64,000 bases of DNA from Siphonodentalium dalli (taxonomy: Eukaryota; Mollusca; Scaphopoda; Gadilida; Siphonodentaliidae). The stretch spans positions 94,137,319 to 94,201,318 of the forward strand of contig CP136066.1 in NCBI GenBank assembly GCA_032622095.1, written 5' to 3'. Shown piece after piece: positions 10,591 to 21,550 of the stretch. The notes under the pieces were generated by a model. That model saw only the letters and a program-made list of their open reading frames with translations, was not told the DNA's origin and did not search any database. Numbering within the stretch: the stretch's first letter is position 1; the number at the start of each line of letters is the position of its first letter. The translations under genes were made by a program, and so were the position numbers.

Positions 10591-10840
10591 CCCTTTCTAT
10601 TTTAAATACTCATTGACGAGTCGTCATCCTTTGGGAAATGTTCAGATAATAAGTTCAACAAACGACCATCACGTATGCTTAATCTGAACATTTCCCTGCA
10701 ATAAATAGGATTCTTTCTGTACTTGTATTTAATACCTGTCTTCTGCTTATTTTTCCTGAAAACCCCTCCAGATGAATAATATACCATTCCATTATATACT
10801 TTTATAACTGAATGGGATACTCCATTTAGTATAGAAAGGA
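10591..10840. mobile_element. Family D element with CTAA duplication
   Basis: Termini CCCTTTCTAT and ATAGAAAGGA are flanked by CTAA on both sides (10587-10590 and 10841-10844), a one-base variant of the usual TTAA target. The inner hairpin is damaged in its right arm. Confidence 0.75.
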
Positions 10841-10868
10841 CTAAGCAGACATCTTACTGTGCATTTAA

Positions 10869-11143
10869 CTCTTTCTATGCCAAATACTCACTGACGAGTA
10901 GCTCCCTTAGGAAATGTTCAGATAATAAGCACAACAAACAACATAGGCTGCTTGTTGAACTTATTATCTGAACATTTCCCCATCAATTAATAGTACTCAT
11001 TTTGCAATTCTATTATATTTTCTCATTCTGTCGTCTGCTTATATTTCCTGAACACCCATCCAAATGAATACAAGTAATAGACCTATCCAATATATACTTT
11101 ATATATATAATTTATAACTTTGTGTGAGAATCCATTTACACAG
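10869..11143. mobile_element. Family D element
   Basis: Begins after TTAA (10865-10868) with CTCTTTCTATGCC. It contains the GTTCAGATAATAAG inner hairpin and ends near GAGAATCCATTT. The right terminus is eroded. Confidence 0.65.
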
Positions 11144-11303
11144 CTCCACAGTTGCAGTGCTTCAGATTATGCATGATGGCTTACACAAATTAGAGAGCAG
11201 TGACATTTAATACTTCAGTGTCAAGCTCTCCCAACATGAATATCGACTCAAACACTCATTACATTGACATCATGACATGGCCATTGATGCTGTACAAAGT
11301 AGC

Positions 11304-11865
11304 AGTAATCTAGACCATGCCATGTATGTCTACTCTGGCTACACCCATAGAGAGCATACTCCACCATTTCTAAACTTGACGAGAACTTTATAACATTGAA
11401 AAAAACAATGCCAGTAATATATTTCTCAATCAATATTTGTTCCTTAAAATAATGTATTTTACAGTGAGTGATGGTCCCAGCTCGAGATTGCATGATTTGA
11501 CAACATTTGTGAGCAATTTGTGCTTTCCATCGCTTACTATCAGAAAATTTCCCAGGCAATCAATTCAAAATTTATAACAAAATTGGCTCAAAAAAGTCAC
11601 TTAAATCATGCAATCTCAAGCTGGTACGACCCTGCTGTGAAAGTATTATTTACGAACAGGTATTAACAAAGAATTATGTTCCCTGCGTTGTCTGTTCAAA
11701 GTTATAAACTTCCCTGTCAGAAGATAAAAAAAAGTTCCCAGACTTTCAACTGGTGGAATATGGGCGTAGCCAGAGTACAGTAATGCCCTAAGTAATCAAC
11801 CTCTTAAGAGGTTGATTACTTAGGGCATTACTGTAGATTGATTGCATGATCTACCAGTAACAGTG
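11304..11865. mobile_element. Family L foldback element containing a 60-bp family A mini-palindrome
   Basis: The left arm (TCTACTCTGGCTACACCCAT at about 11327) and right arm (ATGGGCGTAGCCAGAGTAC) are inverted repeats of roughly 100 bp. An inner pair lies at about 11470-11500 and 11600-11640 (GATTGCATGATT / AATCATGCAATC). The small family A derivative at 11776-11835 sits inside the right arm. Arms of the same family occur near 31.4 and 60.3 kb. Confidence 0.6.
11776..11835. mobile_element. Family A mini-derivative, perfect 60-bp palindrome
   Basis: Only the outermost 30 bp of each family A arm remain, joined at CTCTTAAGAG. The two halves are exact reverse complements with no loop, and both TACAGTAATGCCC ends are complete. 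Confidence 0.9.
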
Positions 11866-11956
11866 ATTCAATAAATAACATTTTTTATAACACAACATCC
11901 ATATTGGGAATTTTTGGCCACGCATGGCTGTCTTCAGCCAAAAGAGGTTATGCAGG

Positions 11957-12178
11957 TACAGTAATGCCCTAAATAATCAACTCCTTAACCACAGAATAAT
12001 TATGGGTAAATTTTCAGGATTTAGTCGGAAATATAGCTTGTTGCCATGCCATTCATTGGAAAGCTCTCACTGAGAGCTTTCCAATGAATGGCAACAAGCC
12101 ATATTTCCGCATTAATCCTGAAAAATTACCCATAATTCTGATGTGGTTAGGGAGTCGATTATTTAGGGCATTACTGTA
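11957..12178. mobile_element. Family A foldback MITE
   Basis: Full length with both ends (TACAGTAATGCCC, GGCATTACTGTA). A GCCATGCCATT duplication in the left arm gives a small bulge. Confidence 0.88.
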
Positions 12179-12179
12179 C

Positions 12180-12482
12180 AATCAATTGATGCTGGGTTTT
12201 TCTATACTGCATAAAATATGTTCAACAACGTGATGTTTTATTGAACAAATTAAACTTTAATTCTGCCCCTATTGCACACAATTCGTCTGAATCTTTTAAG
12301 ATTCTAGAACAAATTCTGAATCCAACAAACCCTAGCTATACTAGATATATCTGCGATTACATTAAATCGTGTGCAGGATCAACCTAGAACTACAAGGGAC
12401 ACTTTAAAACTCATTTAAAAATAACTCAGTAGTACAGTAAACCCTAAACATAAAGCACATATTTCCAAGCTAGATACTTTGA
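12180..12482. other. Unassigned A+T-rich sequence
   Basis: No gene or repeat recognised. Confidence 0.4.
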
Positions 12483-13165
12483 TATTGATTATTTAGTGTG
12501 TTGGGGTTACCATTCATTGTTCAGTACTAGTCACTTTGCATGTTACTATTATATTTTCAGCTTTTGTGTTTAAAGGTACTCAATCCGATAAAACTCCTCT
12601 CAATTACTATTTCAATGGCTTCGGGGGTCAAAAATATTTGATTCGAGTCGAGGAAGTCACCCATCAAAGCTCAGATTTGTTAGATATCGATTTTAGAAAT
12701 CTATTATTTTTCATTATCGGGAATTCTTTCTGGCCCAGAAGACAGTCAAAATTTCGTTATTATTACCACTTGATTATAGAGTTATCCATCCTTGTCTGTT
12801 TGAATAGAGTTTTGGCGTAAAATCTCGAGCAGGTTACCAAATTGACGGCAGTTATTAGTACTCATCTCGAGAACATAAGAATTTTCAAAAATCAATATCT
12901 AATAACTCTGAGCTTTGTTTGATGGGTTCCTCGACTCAAACCAAATATTTTTTACCCCCAAAGCCAAAGAAATAGTAATATAGGACCCTCTGATCGGATT
13001 GTTGTTGTTGGAATCTGTTGAGATGGGGACCCTCTTTATGGATTGAGTACCTTTAACTGTTATTATATAGTGTGTTGGGATTACCCATTCATTGTTCTGT
13101 ACTAGTCACTTTGCATGTTACTAGTGTTTAAATACTGTTATATTTTCAGCTTTTGTGTTTAAATT
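12483..13165. repeat. ~95-bp direct duplication flanking family E element
   Basis: The segment from about 12483 to 12572 (TTAGTGTGTTGGGGTTACC ... TTTTCAGCTTTTGTGTTTAA) is repeated at about 13070-13165 with small differences. The family E element lies exactly between the two. Confidence 0.7.
12573..13052. mobile_element. Family E element, TTAA-flanked, 480 bp
   Basis: Termini AGGTACTCAATCC and GGATTGAGTACCT lie between TTAA at 12569-12572 and 13053-13056. Subterminal arms pair further inward, for example TTTGATTCGAGTCGAGGAA with TTCCTCGACTCAAA. A single arm of the same family is present at 23886-24020. Confidence 0.75.
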
Positions 13166-13242
13166 GTGTAGCTGACACCATTGTAATGGTTTGCTTCCAA
13201 TAAATTCTATTCTATTCTATATTCTATTCTATTCTAAATGAA
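13166..13242 (+). repeat. Retroelement-like 3' tail with (TTCTA)n
   Basis: AATAAATTCTATTCTATTCT looks like the 3' end of a non-LTR retroelement or SINE. No coding sequence of such an element precedes it. Confidence 0.5.
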
Positions 13243-13760
13243 TCCATCACTTTTTTGGAGGAGGACGAGAATAGGGGTGCAGTTGGATACTCCAGGGTGG
13301 GCTAACCCCCTCCAGCCAGGTCCCTGTGTATTGTAACAAGTGCATTAGCTCATTGATATTTTTAGAACAAATTCCATGTGTTAATAACAGTGCTGTGTCA
13401 TAGATGAATTCTAATGCAGAGATGGATGACTCTGGCATACAGGTTGCACATGTGGTGTGATAACATAATTTATTACCCAGACTAACTGCAGTGATATTAA
13501 GGGGGTGACCACATGCAAAAAATTACTATTGATAGGGATGGGGCTATGAGCAAATTCAACCAGGGTTCAAACAATGAGCCAGATTACATTCAACCTGTTG
13601 AACTTATTATCTGAGAACTACTCGTCAATAAGTATCCAGTAAAAAAAAGGGTTTAAAACTTGACCAAGGTTTTTTTTTAATTGCTGAGGTTACATACCAA
13701 TTTAAATTTACAATTGTTCAGACAGATTGACAATCACTTGAGTTAAACTAATGTGACCTT
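13243..13760. other. Mostly unassigned, with a family D remnant
   Basis: A degraded family D right arm (TTGAACTTATTATCTGAGAA to AAAAAGGGTTTAA) is at about 13597-13659. Nothing else is recognised. Confidence 0.4.
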
Positions 13761-13763
13761 TAA

Positions 13764-13985
13764 CCCTACCATGACTGGAGCTTCCTGAAATCTTACGAAC
13801 ACCCTGAGCCAATGAATTCTCTTATATATGTGAGTCTCCTATAGGGAGCCTGGCATATATACCGGTAAGAGAATACATTGGCCTAACAATATTTACCTTG
13901 ACCTTGTAAGCCAGTGCATTAACTTATATATGCGAGGTGCACTATGTGAGACTCGAATATATAAGAGAATGCGCTGGCACATGAT
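13764..13985. mobile_element. Family B element with two inner palindromes
   Basis: Follows TTAA at 13760-13763. Two TATATG...CATATA palindromes with TTCTCTTATATAT arms are separated by CTAACAATATTTACCTTGAC. The right terminus is eroded. Confidence 0.65.
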
Positions 13986-14180
13986 CACTAAAGACATGTT
14001 ATGTACTTGTTCAGGTGCATGAAACTGATAGGATAGTATTCAGGCGCTATGACAACCGGGAGGAATCTAACATTCTACTAAAATCGCCGAAAATTTGAAG
14101 CAAATCGACTGTACCATGCACTCCATAGAAAACATCTTCAGAACTACGCTCAATTGTAAATATTTACCACTCGATTCGGG
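13986..14180. repeat. Dispersed repeat, inverted partner at 24255-24470
   Basis: Reads GTGCATGAAACTGAT ... CTACGCTCAATTGTAAATATTTACC. The reverse complement of this order, with substitutions, is found at 24255-24470. It is not otherwise identified. Confidence 0.5.
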
Positions 14181-14910
14181 ATGCCATCGAGAGTGACTGC
14201 ATTTAATTCATATATCAGAATGGTGGTGTGTGTTGTCAATTTGGATATACTATTTGTAAAAATTACAACTTTGAACAAGATTATGCTCCATTTCTATTTG
14301 ATCACCATACCTGAGTGTTTCACTTTAATGCTGCATCAGCGCAGCTCCCATCATGAAAGGGTTATTAAATACCTATTACATCACAGATATGACATATTTT
14401 AAACAACATCATTTTGTGACAAAAGAATAAGGTTTTAAAACAAAGAGCTGAATGTTTTCTTATGTTAAGTATATTTAGGCCTGCTGGAAATTTCGGAGTA
14501 TTTATTAAAAGGGGGAGTTTGGTTGAAATTTGGAAACAATTATTCAGTTACAAAATTTAAATTAACAGCCAGAAAATTCTGATCCAAGGGATAGGGGTGT
14601 GTACAAATTAAATTTAGTACAGTTGGTTATGTAGTCTAGTTCATGAGGGGTGCCTATGGCAATTGGAAACTGAATGATGGACACCAGAATGAACACCATC
14701 TAGCCACAATGCTACAGATGCTCACTATGAAGTCAGCAATTGTTAGCCACCTTAATAACTGCCATTGTTTAATATGTCTCCTTATTGAGTACACTGTGTA
14801 AATGTTCAGATTAAAAAACATGCATTTTTTTTGCAGAAAATGCATGAGAATGCAGATGTGTTGGCAAGTCAGAAATCCATTTGCATTGACAGGGAGATCT
14901 GTCATCTCAA
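14181..14910. other. Unassigned sequence
   Basis: Short open frames on both strands have no recognisable motif. No repeat was identified. Confidence 0.4.
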
Positions 14911-14918
14911 TTATCAGC

Positions 14919-15095
14919 TGTCCCCGACTGCCAAGAAATAGTGAGGCTGTCATTTGCAGAATGAGGTCCCCAGAGGGTGAATTTAGTGATGCTACCCCGC
15001 ATAGCGGGCTAGCATCACCAAATTCACCCTCTGGGAACCTCATTCTGCAAATGACAGACATACTATTTCAAGGCTTGGTCCCCGACTGCCAAGAT
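14919..15095. mobile_element. Family C palindrome flanked by 17-bp direct repeats
   Basis: A near-perfect foldback (CTGTCATTTGCAGAATGAGG ... CCTCATTCTGCAAATGACAG) with an outer AAATAG/CTATTT pair. GTCCCCGACTGCCAAGA occurs on both sides (about 14920 and 15079). Confidence 0.75.
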
Positions 15096-15160
15096 TTTCT
15101 TCTAATGAATCAGACAAAGAGTCAAGGGAACTCTGGTGAACATCCTGATTTACTAGTTAA

Positions 15161-15365
15161 CCCGCTGGTTCAGCATTAAAGATCCTGTGCCAGTGCATTT
15201 TCTTATATATGCTGGGGAGCCTCGCATATATAAGAGAATGCACTGGCTTACAAGTTCAAGGTAAATATTGTTTGGCCAATGCATTCTCTTATATATGCGA
15301 GGAGCCCTACAGGCGACAGGCACAGGATTTTCACAAAAAATCATGAAGCTCCAGTCATGAAATTG
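15161..15365. mobile_element. Family B element
   Basis: Lies between TTAA at 15157-15160 and 15366-15369, with a CCCGCTGG left terminus. It holds two TATATGC palindromes, the second damaged, joined by the usual GTTCAAGGTAAATATTGTTT spacer. Confidence 0.7.
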
Positions 15366-15508
15366 TTAACCCTTTGATTATTGTACGGATTCTCCTTCAC
15401 TTATACAGGGATTTCACATGTCAGAACTAACAAACTTCAAGGCCTTTCAATGCCATTCTTCAACTATTATCAAGGCTCTCAATTCCAAAATTCAAGACAA
15501 GTGTTTTA

Positions 15509-15725
15509 AACCCTTTCATGGCTGGAGCTGCACTGGTACAGCATTAAAGATCATGTGCCAGTGCATACTCTTAAGGCTCCCAATGCATATATAAGAGAAT
15601 GCACTGGCTTACAGGTCAAGGTAAATATTGCTTGGCCAATATATTCTTTTATATATGGGAGGCTCCCAATGGGAGACTCGCACACATAAGAGAATTTATT
15701 GGAACAGGGTTTTCACAAAATTTCA
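15509..15725. mobile_element. Family B element, right end lost
   Basis: Starts near TTAAACCCTTTCATGG, contains the TGCCAGTGCAT block and the second palindrome (GGCTCCCAATGGGAGACTCG). It runs into a short tandem repeat before any right terminus. Confidence 0.65.
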
Positions 15726-15825
15726 GAAAGCTCAATAAATAAATAAATTCCAAATTTTTCAGCTCATTTTCATAAAATTTCGGAAAGCTCAATAAATAAA
15801 TAAATTCCAAATTTTTCAGCTTAGA
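15712..15825. repeat. ~67-bp tandem duplication
   Basis: The block GAAAGCTCAATAAATAAATA ... TTTTTCAGCT appears twice in succession. Confidence 0.75.
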
Positions 15826-16430
15826 AATTACAATCCTAACTAAGGCTGACTGGGGAAGAAAACTCCTGCTTGTTGAATAGAAAGGATGAAGAGAGTGTGG
15901 ATATCAAATGTTTTGTTGTCATGATGTATTTTTTCTATTTCATGGGAAAATGCCTGTGCCCATCCGGCTAGAACATTGTTGAATGCCATTTTTTGAGTGT
16001 CCCAGCTACAAATTATTAAACCTGTCAATAATGAAACATATGTCTGAAGGCGGTGCATGCCAGAGGCTAATCACAGTAAAATCATAACAGGAAACAGAGA
16101 TGCCTTGTTCAATCTGCTTCCAGCAGAACGACTGGGGGGAATCTGATTATGTCGAAATGACAGCGGGAGAAAAATGAAGAAAGAAACGTACTTAATGATC
16201 ACTTCTCGTATGCAATGTACCAGGCTCAAGTGTCGTCTCGACATACTTGTAATATTTGTGGAGACCACTCCACGCTGAAGGAAGTCTAACGACTACTAAT
16301 GACAGACATTAGTATATGTATGTGAAGCTGGAAGGGTGGGATGGGGGATGTGAGAGAGGGGGCTGGGGGGGCTAACAAGCATAGCTTCTGGGGTCTCGTT
16401 GAGTTATAGGTTTCTCTTCAATCCAACTCA
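15826..16430. other. Unassigned sequence
   Basis: No gene or repeat recognised. A G-rich stretch lies at 16335-16372. Confidence 0.4.
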
Positions 16431-16433
16431 CTT

Positions 16434-16525
16434 ATCCATACGACAAATTTAGGGAGAATTGACACAATTTAGGGAGAAGATATCTCCTAAGTGGTCCTCT
16501 GAGCTGGTCCCTGATATGAGGTTTA
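16434..16525. mobile_element. Family J fragment
   Basis: Contains TTTAGGGAGAAGATATCTCC and GAGCTGGTCCCTG, matching the right half of the family J element at 34.8-35.4 kb. Confidence 0.55.
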
Positions 16526-16582
16526 TGGAGGCACGGACTCCTTATGAATATTCATTGCTTCAAATGTGCAGACTATAGTCTC

Positions 16583-17043
16583 CAACCCTTGAAATAAGTG
16601 CCTGTCATTTGCAGAATGAGGTCCCCAGATGGTGATTTTAGTGAACCTACCCCGCACGGTGGGCTATCATCACTAAATTCACCCTCTGGGGACCTCATTC
16701 TGCTTAGACATAAGGTCTTCATCTTCTGTTCAGTTTCTATACATGTAGTCTCAAATCAACACATTTTTAGTTACTTTTCCCCTTCTGTTCAGTTTCAATA
16801 TCCCCTAATTTGCAGAAGATAAAATGATAATCGAGGTGACTAATGGGTGAACATCACCAACTTCAACTGTGGAGCTTCAATCTGATTCTAGGTCTCTCAT
16901 AGCAGGTTGGGGCCTCAGCAGAATAAGATCCCGGCCCAGAGGGTGAATTTAGTGATGCTAGATCACCATGTGGGATAGCGTCACTATATTTCACTCTCTA
17001 GGGACCTCATTCTGCAAGGGAAAGACACACTATTTCAAGGGTT
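16583..17043. mobile_element. Family C-related element with 6-bp flanking repeat
   Basis: Termini CAACCCTTGAAATA and TATTTCAAGGGTTG enclose both subterminal palindromes and an interior with GTTCAGTTTCTATAC. AGTCTC lies immediately outside each end (16577-16582 and 17044-17049). The CAA start is hAT-like, although a 6-bp duplication is shorter than the usual 8. Confidence 0.7.
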
Positions 17044-17049
17044 GAGTCT

Positions 17050-17520
17050 CAAGAAAGCTGGAAACTCATAATAAGAGAATGAACCTGGGCAAGAAATGTG
17101 TGCTGATCGACCAGAAAGAAAAAATGCATGAGGTATTCTTTATCAGTGTGACCTTGAAACTGCAGTCAATACGAAAACAGCCAATGTATAGAATTCAGAG
17201 ACAATGACCTAGGTTCAGATACTCAACTGGAATGTGGCACTCAAGTATGCAACTATAGGGCAAACATCTTGAATGGCGTGTAGGAACGGTATCATTTATA
17301 CGATGCACTTACTTGACACGGAGAAAAATATGAAAAGCTGTGCCAACCTGAGAAAGTATAGGATGCTAATTAGATGAGACCTTGCTTAGTTAATTAATTA
17401 GCATGTCGCGGCAGAAACAAAATAGTCCTACACTGACTGCTGTCACAAGGTCATTCATGCATTAGCTCAAGAAAGCTGCACCACGTCGATCTTTGCAAGG
17501 TTTGTTTTATTAGGAATTAT
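17050..17520. other. Unassigned sequence
   Basis: No gene or repeat recognised. Confidence 0.4.
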
Positions 17521-17699
17521 CGTTGTTTCAGCACTATTCCTCAAAATATAGTGCTGGTCCTTTGCAGAATGAGGTCCCCAAAGGATGAGTTTAGTGATGC
17601 TATCATAACTAAATTCATCATATGGGCACCTCATTCTGCATGGCCTCATCTGCTACGGGAGACCTATATACACATGGTGCACCTAGATCATGCGTTGTG

Positions 17700-18180
17700 T
17701 CGTCTGCCTACCCTTACACTTTTGCAGTGTGACACTCCACCATGCAGTGTCCTTGAAGTGTTCTTGCAGTGTAACACTGCAACAACACTGCCATGTAGAG
17801 GACACTGCAACAACACTGCGGATAGAACAGACAACACTGCAACAACACTGCATAGACTTTATAGAATAACATGTCAGAATCAGACAACACTGCAACCACA
17901 CTGCATGACCTTTATTAAAATCAGACAACACTGCTACCACACTGCGTGGACTTTATTAAAATCAGACAACACTGCAACAAAACTGCATAGACTTTATAGA
18001 ATAAAATATCAGAATCAGACAACACTGCTACCACACTGCATTGACTTTATTAAAATCAGACAACACTGCAACCACACTGCATGCACTTTATAGAATAAAA
18101 TATCAGAATCAGACAACACTGTAACCACACTGCATGGACTTTATTAAAATCAGACAACTCGGCAATGATACTGCAGACAC
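17700..18180. repeat. CACTGCAAC tandem array, left side
   Basis: Units such as AACACTGCAACCACACTGCA alternate with GACTTTATTAAAATCAGACA, giving a higher-order period of roughly 40-85 bp. A 180-codon open frame here is only a translation of the array. Confidence 0.85.
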
Positions 18181-18439
18181 TATGAATATCAAATTATGAT
18201 CAGTTTAAGGCCGATATATTCATTTATTTTCACAAAAATTGCTTACGCAGGAATGAGTCACCTTATGTGGTCCTTACATATATGGCTTGTTTGTCAAAAT
18301 ACTTGTAACATTGAAAATGATTTTAAAGCCACATGTCACTTTACAACGACGAAATAAGTTGCACTCAGTCGTGTCTGTGTATGTCAATTCAGTTGAAGTA
18401 AATCTATCCCAAGAGAAAATGAGACCAAAATGTCAGTGA

Positions 18440-18745
18440 AATTTCAGTTAAATTCAGTGAAATTACCAAGTTAAATTCAGTGAAATTACCACATTTTTGT
18501 GTTATTTCTGGTTATTTCACCATTTCAGTGAATTTCACTAAAATTTCGGTGAAATTTCACTAAAATTTCGGTGAAATTTCACTCAAATTTATTTTAACTT
18601 TTCCAGTTAATTTCACTAAAATTTCACTCAAATGATAAAATAGTTTTCAGTGAGATTTTGAGTACTTTTCAGTTTTAAATATAAAATTTCACTAAAAAAT
18701 GATCAAATAGTTTTCAGTGAGATTTTGAGTACTTTTCAGTTTAAA
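18440..18745. repeat. Subterminal TTCAGTGAAATT / AAATTTCACT repeats
   Basis: Many short direct and inverted copies of CAGTGAAATTTC and TTTCACTAAAATTT. This resembles the clustered transposase-binding motifs found near the ends of some DNA transposons. Confidence 0.6.
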
Positions 18746-19132
18746 ATTTTTAATTTTACCTCATATTATTGTCTTGATGGACAAAAGAAAAAAGAGTAAA
18801 ATTGTGTTTTCAATTCTATCTTGAAGAAGTGTGTCTACATGGAAATATGGACCCCCAAATGTGAACAGCATGCAGTATATATAAGTACACAGAGAATGGC
18901 TTCCAGTAAAGGGATATTATAATCATGCATATGAAATTTTTATTTATCAATGGGCCACATTTTCCATTATCGGTAAGATCGTGTCCATATATTATCACAA
19001 TCAAAGACTATATATATCTTGTGCGATGACATTTTCAATTACTCAAATGAGAGGATTTGGTAAAATACAGGTAAAAATAGAGAGTGACTGTCGGCGGATA
19101 TCGGTAGTGACAAATATTCGCAATTTTCTGAC

Positions 19133-19315
19133 GTGTACGGTAAAGAAACATCTGAATTCAGAGCGTCCGTCATCACTAATAAAAACTGTTCTAAGAAAGA
19201 CACCGTGAACAGAAAATTACTCTGTGCCAACAAAGTTCGTGATGTTATATTATGTGTGGAATGTGAAAAGCCGCGATGTGTCTATTCAAATACAAAACTC
19301 CAAAGGGCATGTTTT
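19133..19315 (+). pseudogene. Fragment of an unidentified CxxC protein
   Basis: The frame from the ATG at 19133 reads as plausible coding sequence up to about 19310, including VRDVILCVECEKPRCVYS with a CxxC...C pattern. It then turns into low-quality sequence. It resembles cysteine-containing proteins often linked with invertebrate transposons, but a family could not be named. It lies inside the inner 1.75-kb element. Confidence 0.35.
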
Positions 19316-19329
19316 TTTTTATTCGCGAC

Positions 19330-19605
19330 GATCTCAGTCGGCCGACATAAATTGTCCGGTCATTCAAAGCGACACCGGTTGTTTTTTCGGCAACACCGGT
19401 TCCACCATGCCGGTTTAATACGTAGCTTCTCATTGGCTCGATTCGCTTCCTTTGGTGTCGACGCTCGACATCAAGCCAATGATATTCGTTGACTCGACGG
19501 ACTTCGGGATATTTGTTGCCGCGACCATTCTTTTGTTTTGAACAAAAGAGTTTCACGGTTCGCGATCTCTTTCAAAAGAAATTAGAAGTTTTAAAAGTGA
19601 TTGTT
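19330..19605 (+). promoter_or_regulatory. CpG-rich promoter-like segment
   Basis: CpG density rises sharply compared with the surroundings. ACACCGGTT is repeated (about 19370 and 19392), and ATTGGCT and CCAATGA boxes occur at about 19432 and 19474. It directly precedes the zinc-finger frame beginning at 19606. The promoter role is inferred from composition and position only. Confidence 0.3.
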
Positions 19606-19886
19606 ATGAATTCAATTGTGAAAGAAGGCGATCGATATGACGACGTTGGAGTTAAGAATAAGTTTTCATTTGCCTGGTTTCAAAAGCCGGTCAAAATTCG
19701 TCATAAAGATGGTAAAGAAAAAGATTACATTCTCGGTGATTTTTTGAAAAAGTTACCGTTTCTGGAAAGTGCGTCTGTGTTATTTGCAATAAACTAACAA
19801 ATTACGGTTGCAAGGCTTTGCAAGATCACTGTAGCACGTACAGTTGTGCACATAGATTCTTTGTGTGTGAGGACATCAAACTTTAG
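19606..19886 (+). pseudogene. Zinc-finger (BED/C2H2-like) protein fragment, frameshifted
   Basis: The frame from the ATG at 19606 encodes about 50 residues of basic, well-formed protein ending in DFLKKLP. The homologous-looking continuation is in another frame from 19761, where CVICNKLTNYG is followed by HCS and further on AHR, giving a C-x2-C...H...H pattern up to the stop at 19884-19886. The break is at about 19757-19760, in a short T run. Such fingers sit at the N-terminus of several hAT-related and domesticated invertebrate proteins; that link is an inference. No catalytic domain follows. Confidence 0.45.
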
Positions 19887-20159
19887 ACTTGACTCAATGT
19901 TTGGACAGACGTCAATAAATATATTTACAGTTCATATATCCTTGTTCCATCTCACTGACCAATGCGGGCCAGCATATACAAAGATCGACATGTCATACAG
20001 TGAAATCGAACTGGATTTCTCAGCTCTATATAGGGTTGAAAATTTTAAATGCGATACAGAACCATTTTACTGTTACTGTTAGTGTAATTTTGGTGAAATT
20101 TTGACTAAATTTTTTACTGTTATTTGAGTCAAATTTCACTCAACATTTTCTCTTGGGAT

Positions 20160-20975
20160 GTTAGGCCAAAAAAACATATTGGTTTCCGGTTGCAGACCTA
20201 CTAGTACATGCCGCTATGTGTCATAGAAATGCTCCATGCCAAATCTGAAAACATTCTGCTAGATCTGGAGAAGTATTAATTTTAAATAGAGTTATTGGCC
20301 CCTAATTTATGTGACGGCCCCTTTTAACAAATGAAAGTGTCAATGACACAGTAGCTTAACTTGTGCATTTTTTTGGAATAATTTGTTGTTAGTGACATCA
20401 TACTAACATGTCTGTTTCATGAAATGTAAGCATGCAATGATCATTATTATTATTATCAAGATGATCAGACAGCAGTATGACCTGTAGTATGTGTGATAAA
20501 ATAAAAAGTTATACATGTACAAATAAGACCACACAGGTACATGTTGACAAATCTGACACTTTTTGTAGTTTGCAGCCCATACTCTGTCCACATTTTGTTA
20601 AACATTTGACTAATCTCTTTCATATCTATTTGGCATAACACTTATAAAGTCAGCGTGGCGCGATTGAGGAATTAAGGAAAGTTACATGTATATTAAACTA
20701 ATAATTAATTCAGATTCACTGATTTTGTCTCATGTACGAATAATCATGGACATTATGTTAATTTCAAACCGATGCGTGGGGGGGGGGGGGGGGTTTATGT
20801 TTTTGTTTTTCAATGTTTATTTTGGAATGAAATAGCTATGGCATTATGTTGGCTGTCGAATATGTATAAAAATTAAATAATTTTGTTTCTAATTTCATTG
20901 CTCTTTCTCTATCTCCATGGACGTGCATATGATGTTCCAGGTAATATAAGTGTGACCGATATTGGAAAGGTACTG
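20160..20975. other. Spacer of the composite element, unassigned
   Basis: No coding sequence recognised. A poly-G run (20777-20793) is likely to be length-variable or misassembled. Confidence 0.45.
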
Positions 20976-20989
20976 TAGGAATTAACCAA

Positions 20990-21550
20990 TAGGACACTGT
21001 AACCACACTGCAGGTAGGACACTGCAACAATACTGCAACAACACTGCAAAGACACTGTAACCACACTTCAGGTAGGACACTGTAACCACGCTGCAGGTAG
21101 GACACTGTAACCACACTGCAGGTAGGACACTGTAACCACGCTGCAGGTAGGACACTGTAACCACACTTCAGGTAGGACACTGTAACCACACTGCGGGACA
21201 CTGTAACCACGCTGCAGGTAGGACACTGTAACCACACTTCAGGTAGGACACTGTAACCACACTTCAGGTAGGACACTGTAACCACACTTCAGGTAGGACA
21301 CTGTAACCACACTGCGGGACACTGTAACCACACTGCGGGTACCAACACTGCAACAACACTGCAGCACTCATTTACATATTTGAAACGACACTGCAACCAC
21401 ACTGCAAAGACACTGTAAGGACACTGCTGGCAACACTTCAAGGACACTGCCATATAGGTACCTCGGTTGCAGTGTCGCACTGCTTGGTGGTTAGAGGCCA
21501 ACACTGCAACCACACTGCAAAGACACTGTAACCACACTGCCAAAGTGTAA
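20990..21550. repeat. 25-bp GGACACTGTAACCACACTGC tandem array, right side
   Basis: About 20 variably complete units of GGACACTGTAACCACACTGC plus AGGTA. The array is related in sequence to the left array at 17.7-18.2 kb, so the two sides of the composite element are mirrored. Two minus-strand open frames of 127 and 149 codons are translations of the array. Confidence 0.85.

Larger units (their letters stand above)
18406..20159. mobile_element. Inner 1.75-kb element with TCTCTTGGGAT termini
   Basis: ATCCCAAGAGAAAATG at 18406 and CATTTTCTCTTGGGAT ending at 20159 are 16-bp inverted ends. Each is followed inward by repeated TTCAGTGAAATTTCAC-type motifs (18440-18740 on the left, about 20085-20140 on the right). 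No convincing target duplication was seen. Confidence 0.55.

Noticed and set aside
17551-18093. 180-codon open frame on the plus strand
   Set aside because: It is a translation of the CACTGCAAC tandem array and the adjoining palindrome; its repeats are nucleotide-period artefacts with no domain.
20777-20793. Poly-G run (and poly-C runs at 32759-32776 and 42415-42429) as possible structured elements
   Set aside because: Simple homopolymers prone to length error; no additional G-tracts nearby suggest a specific quadruplex or regulatory role.
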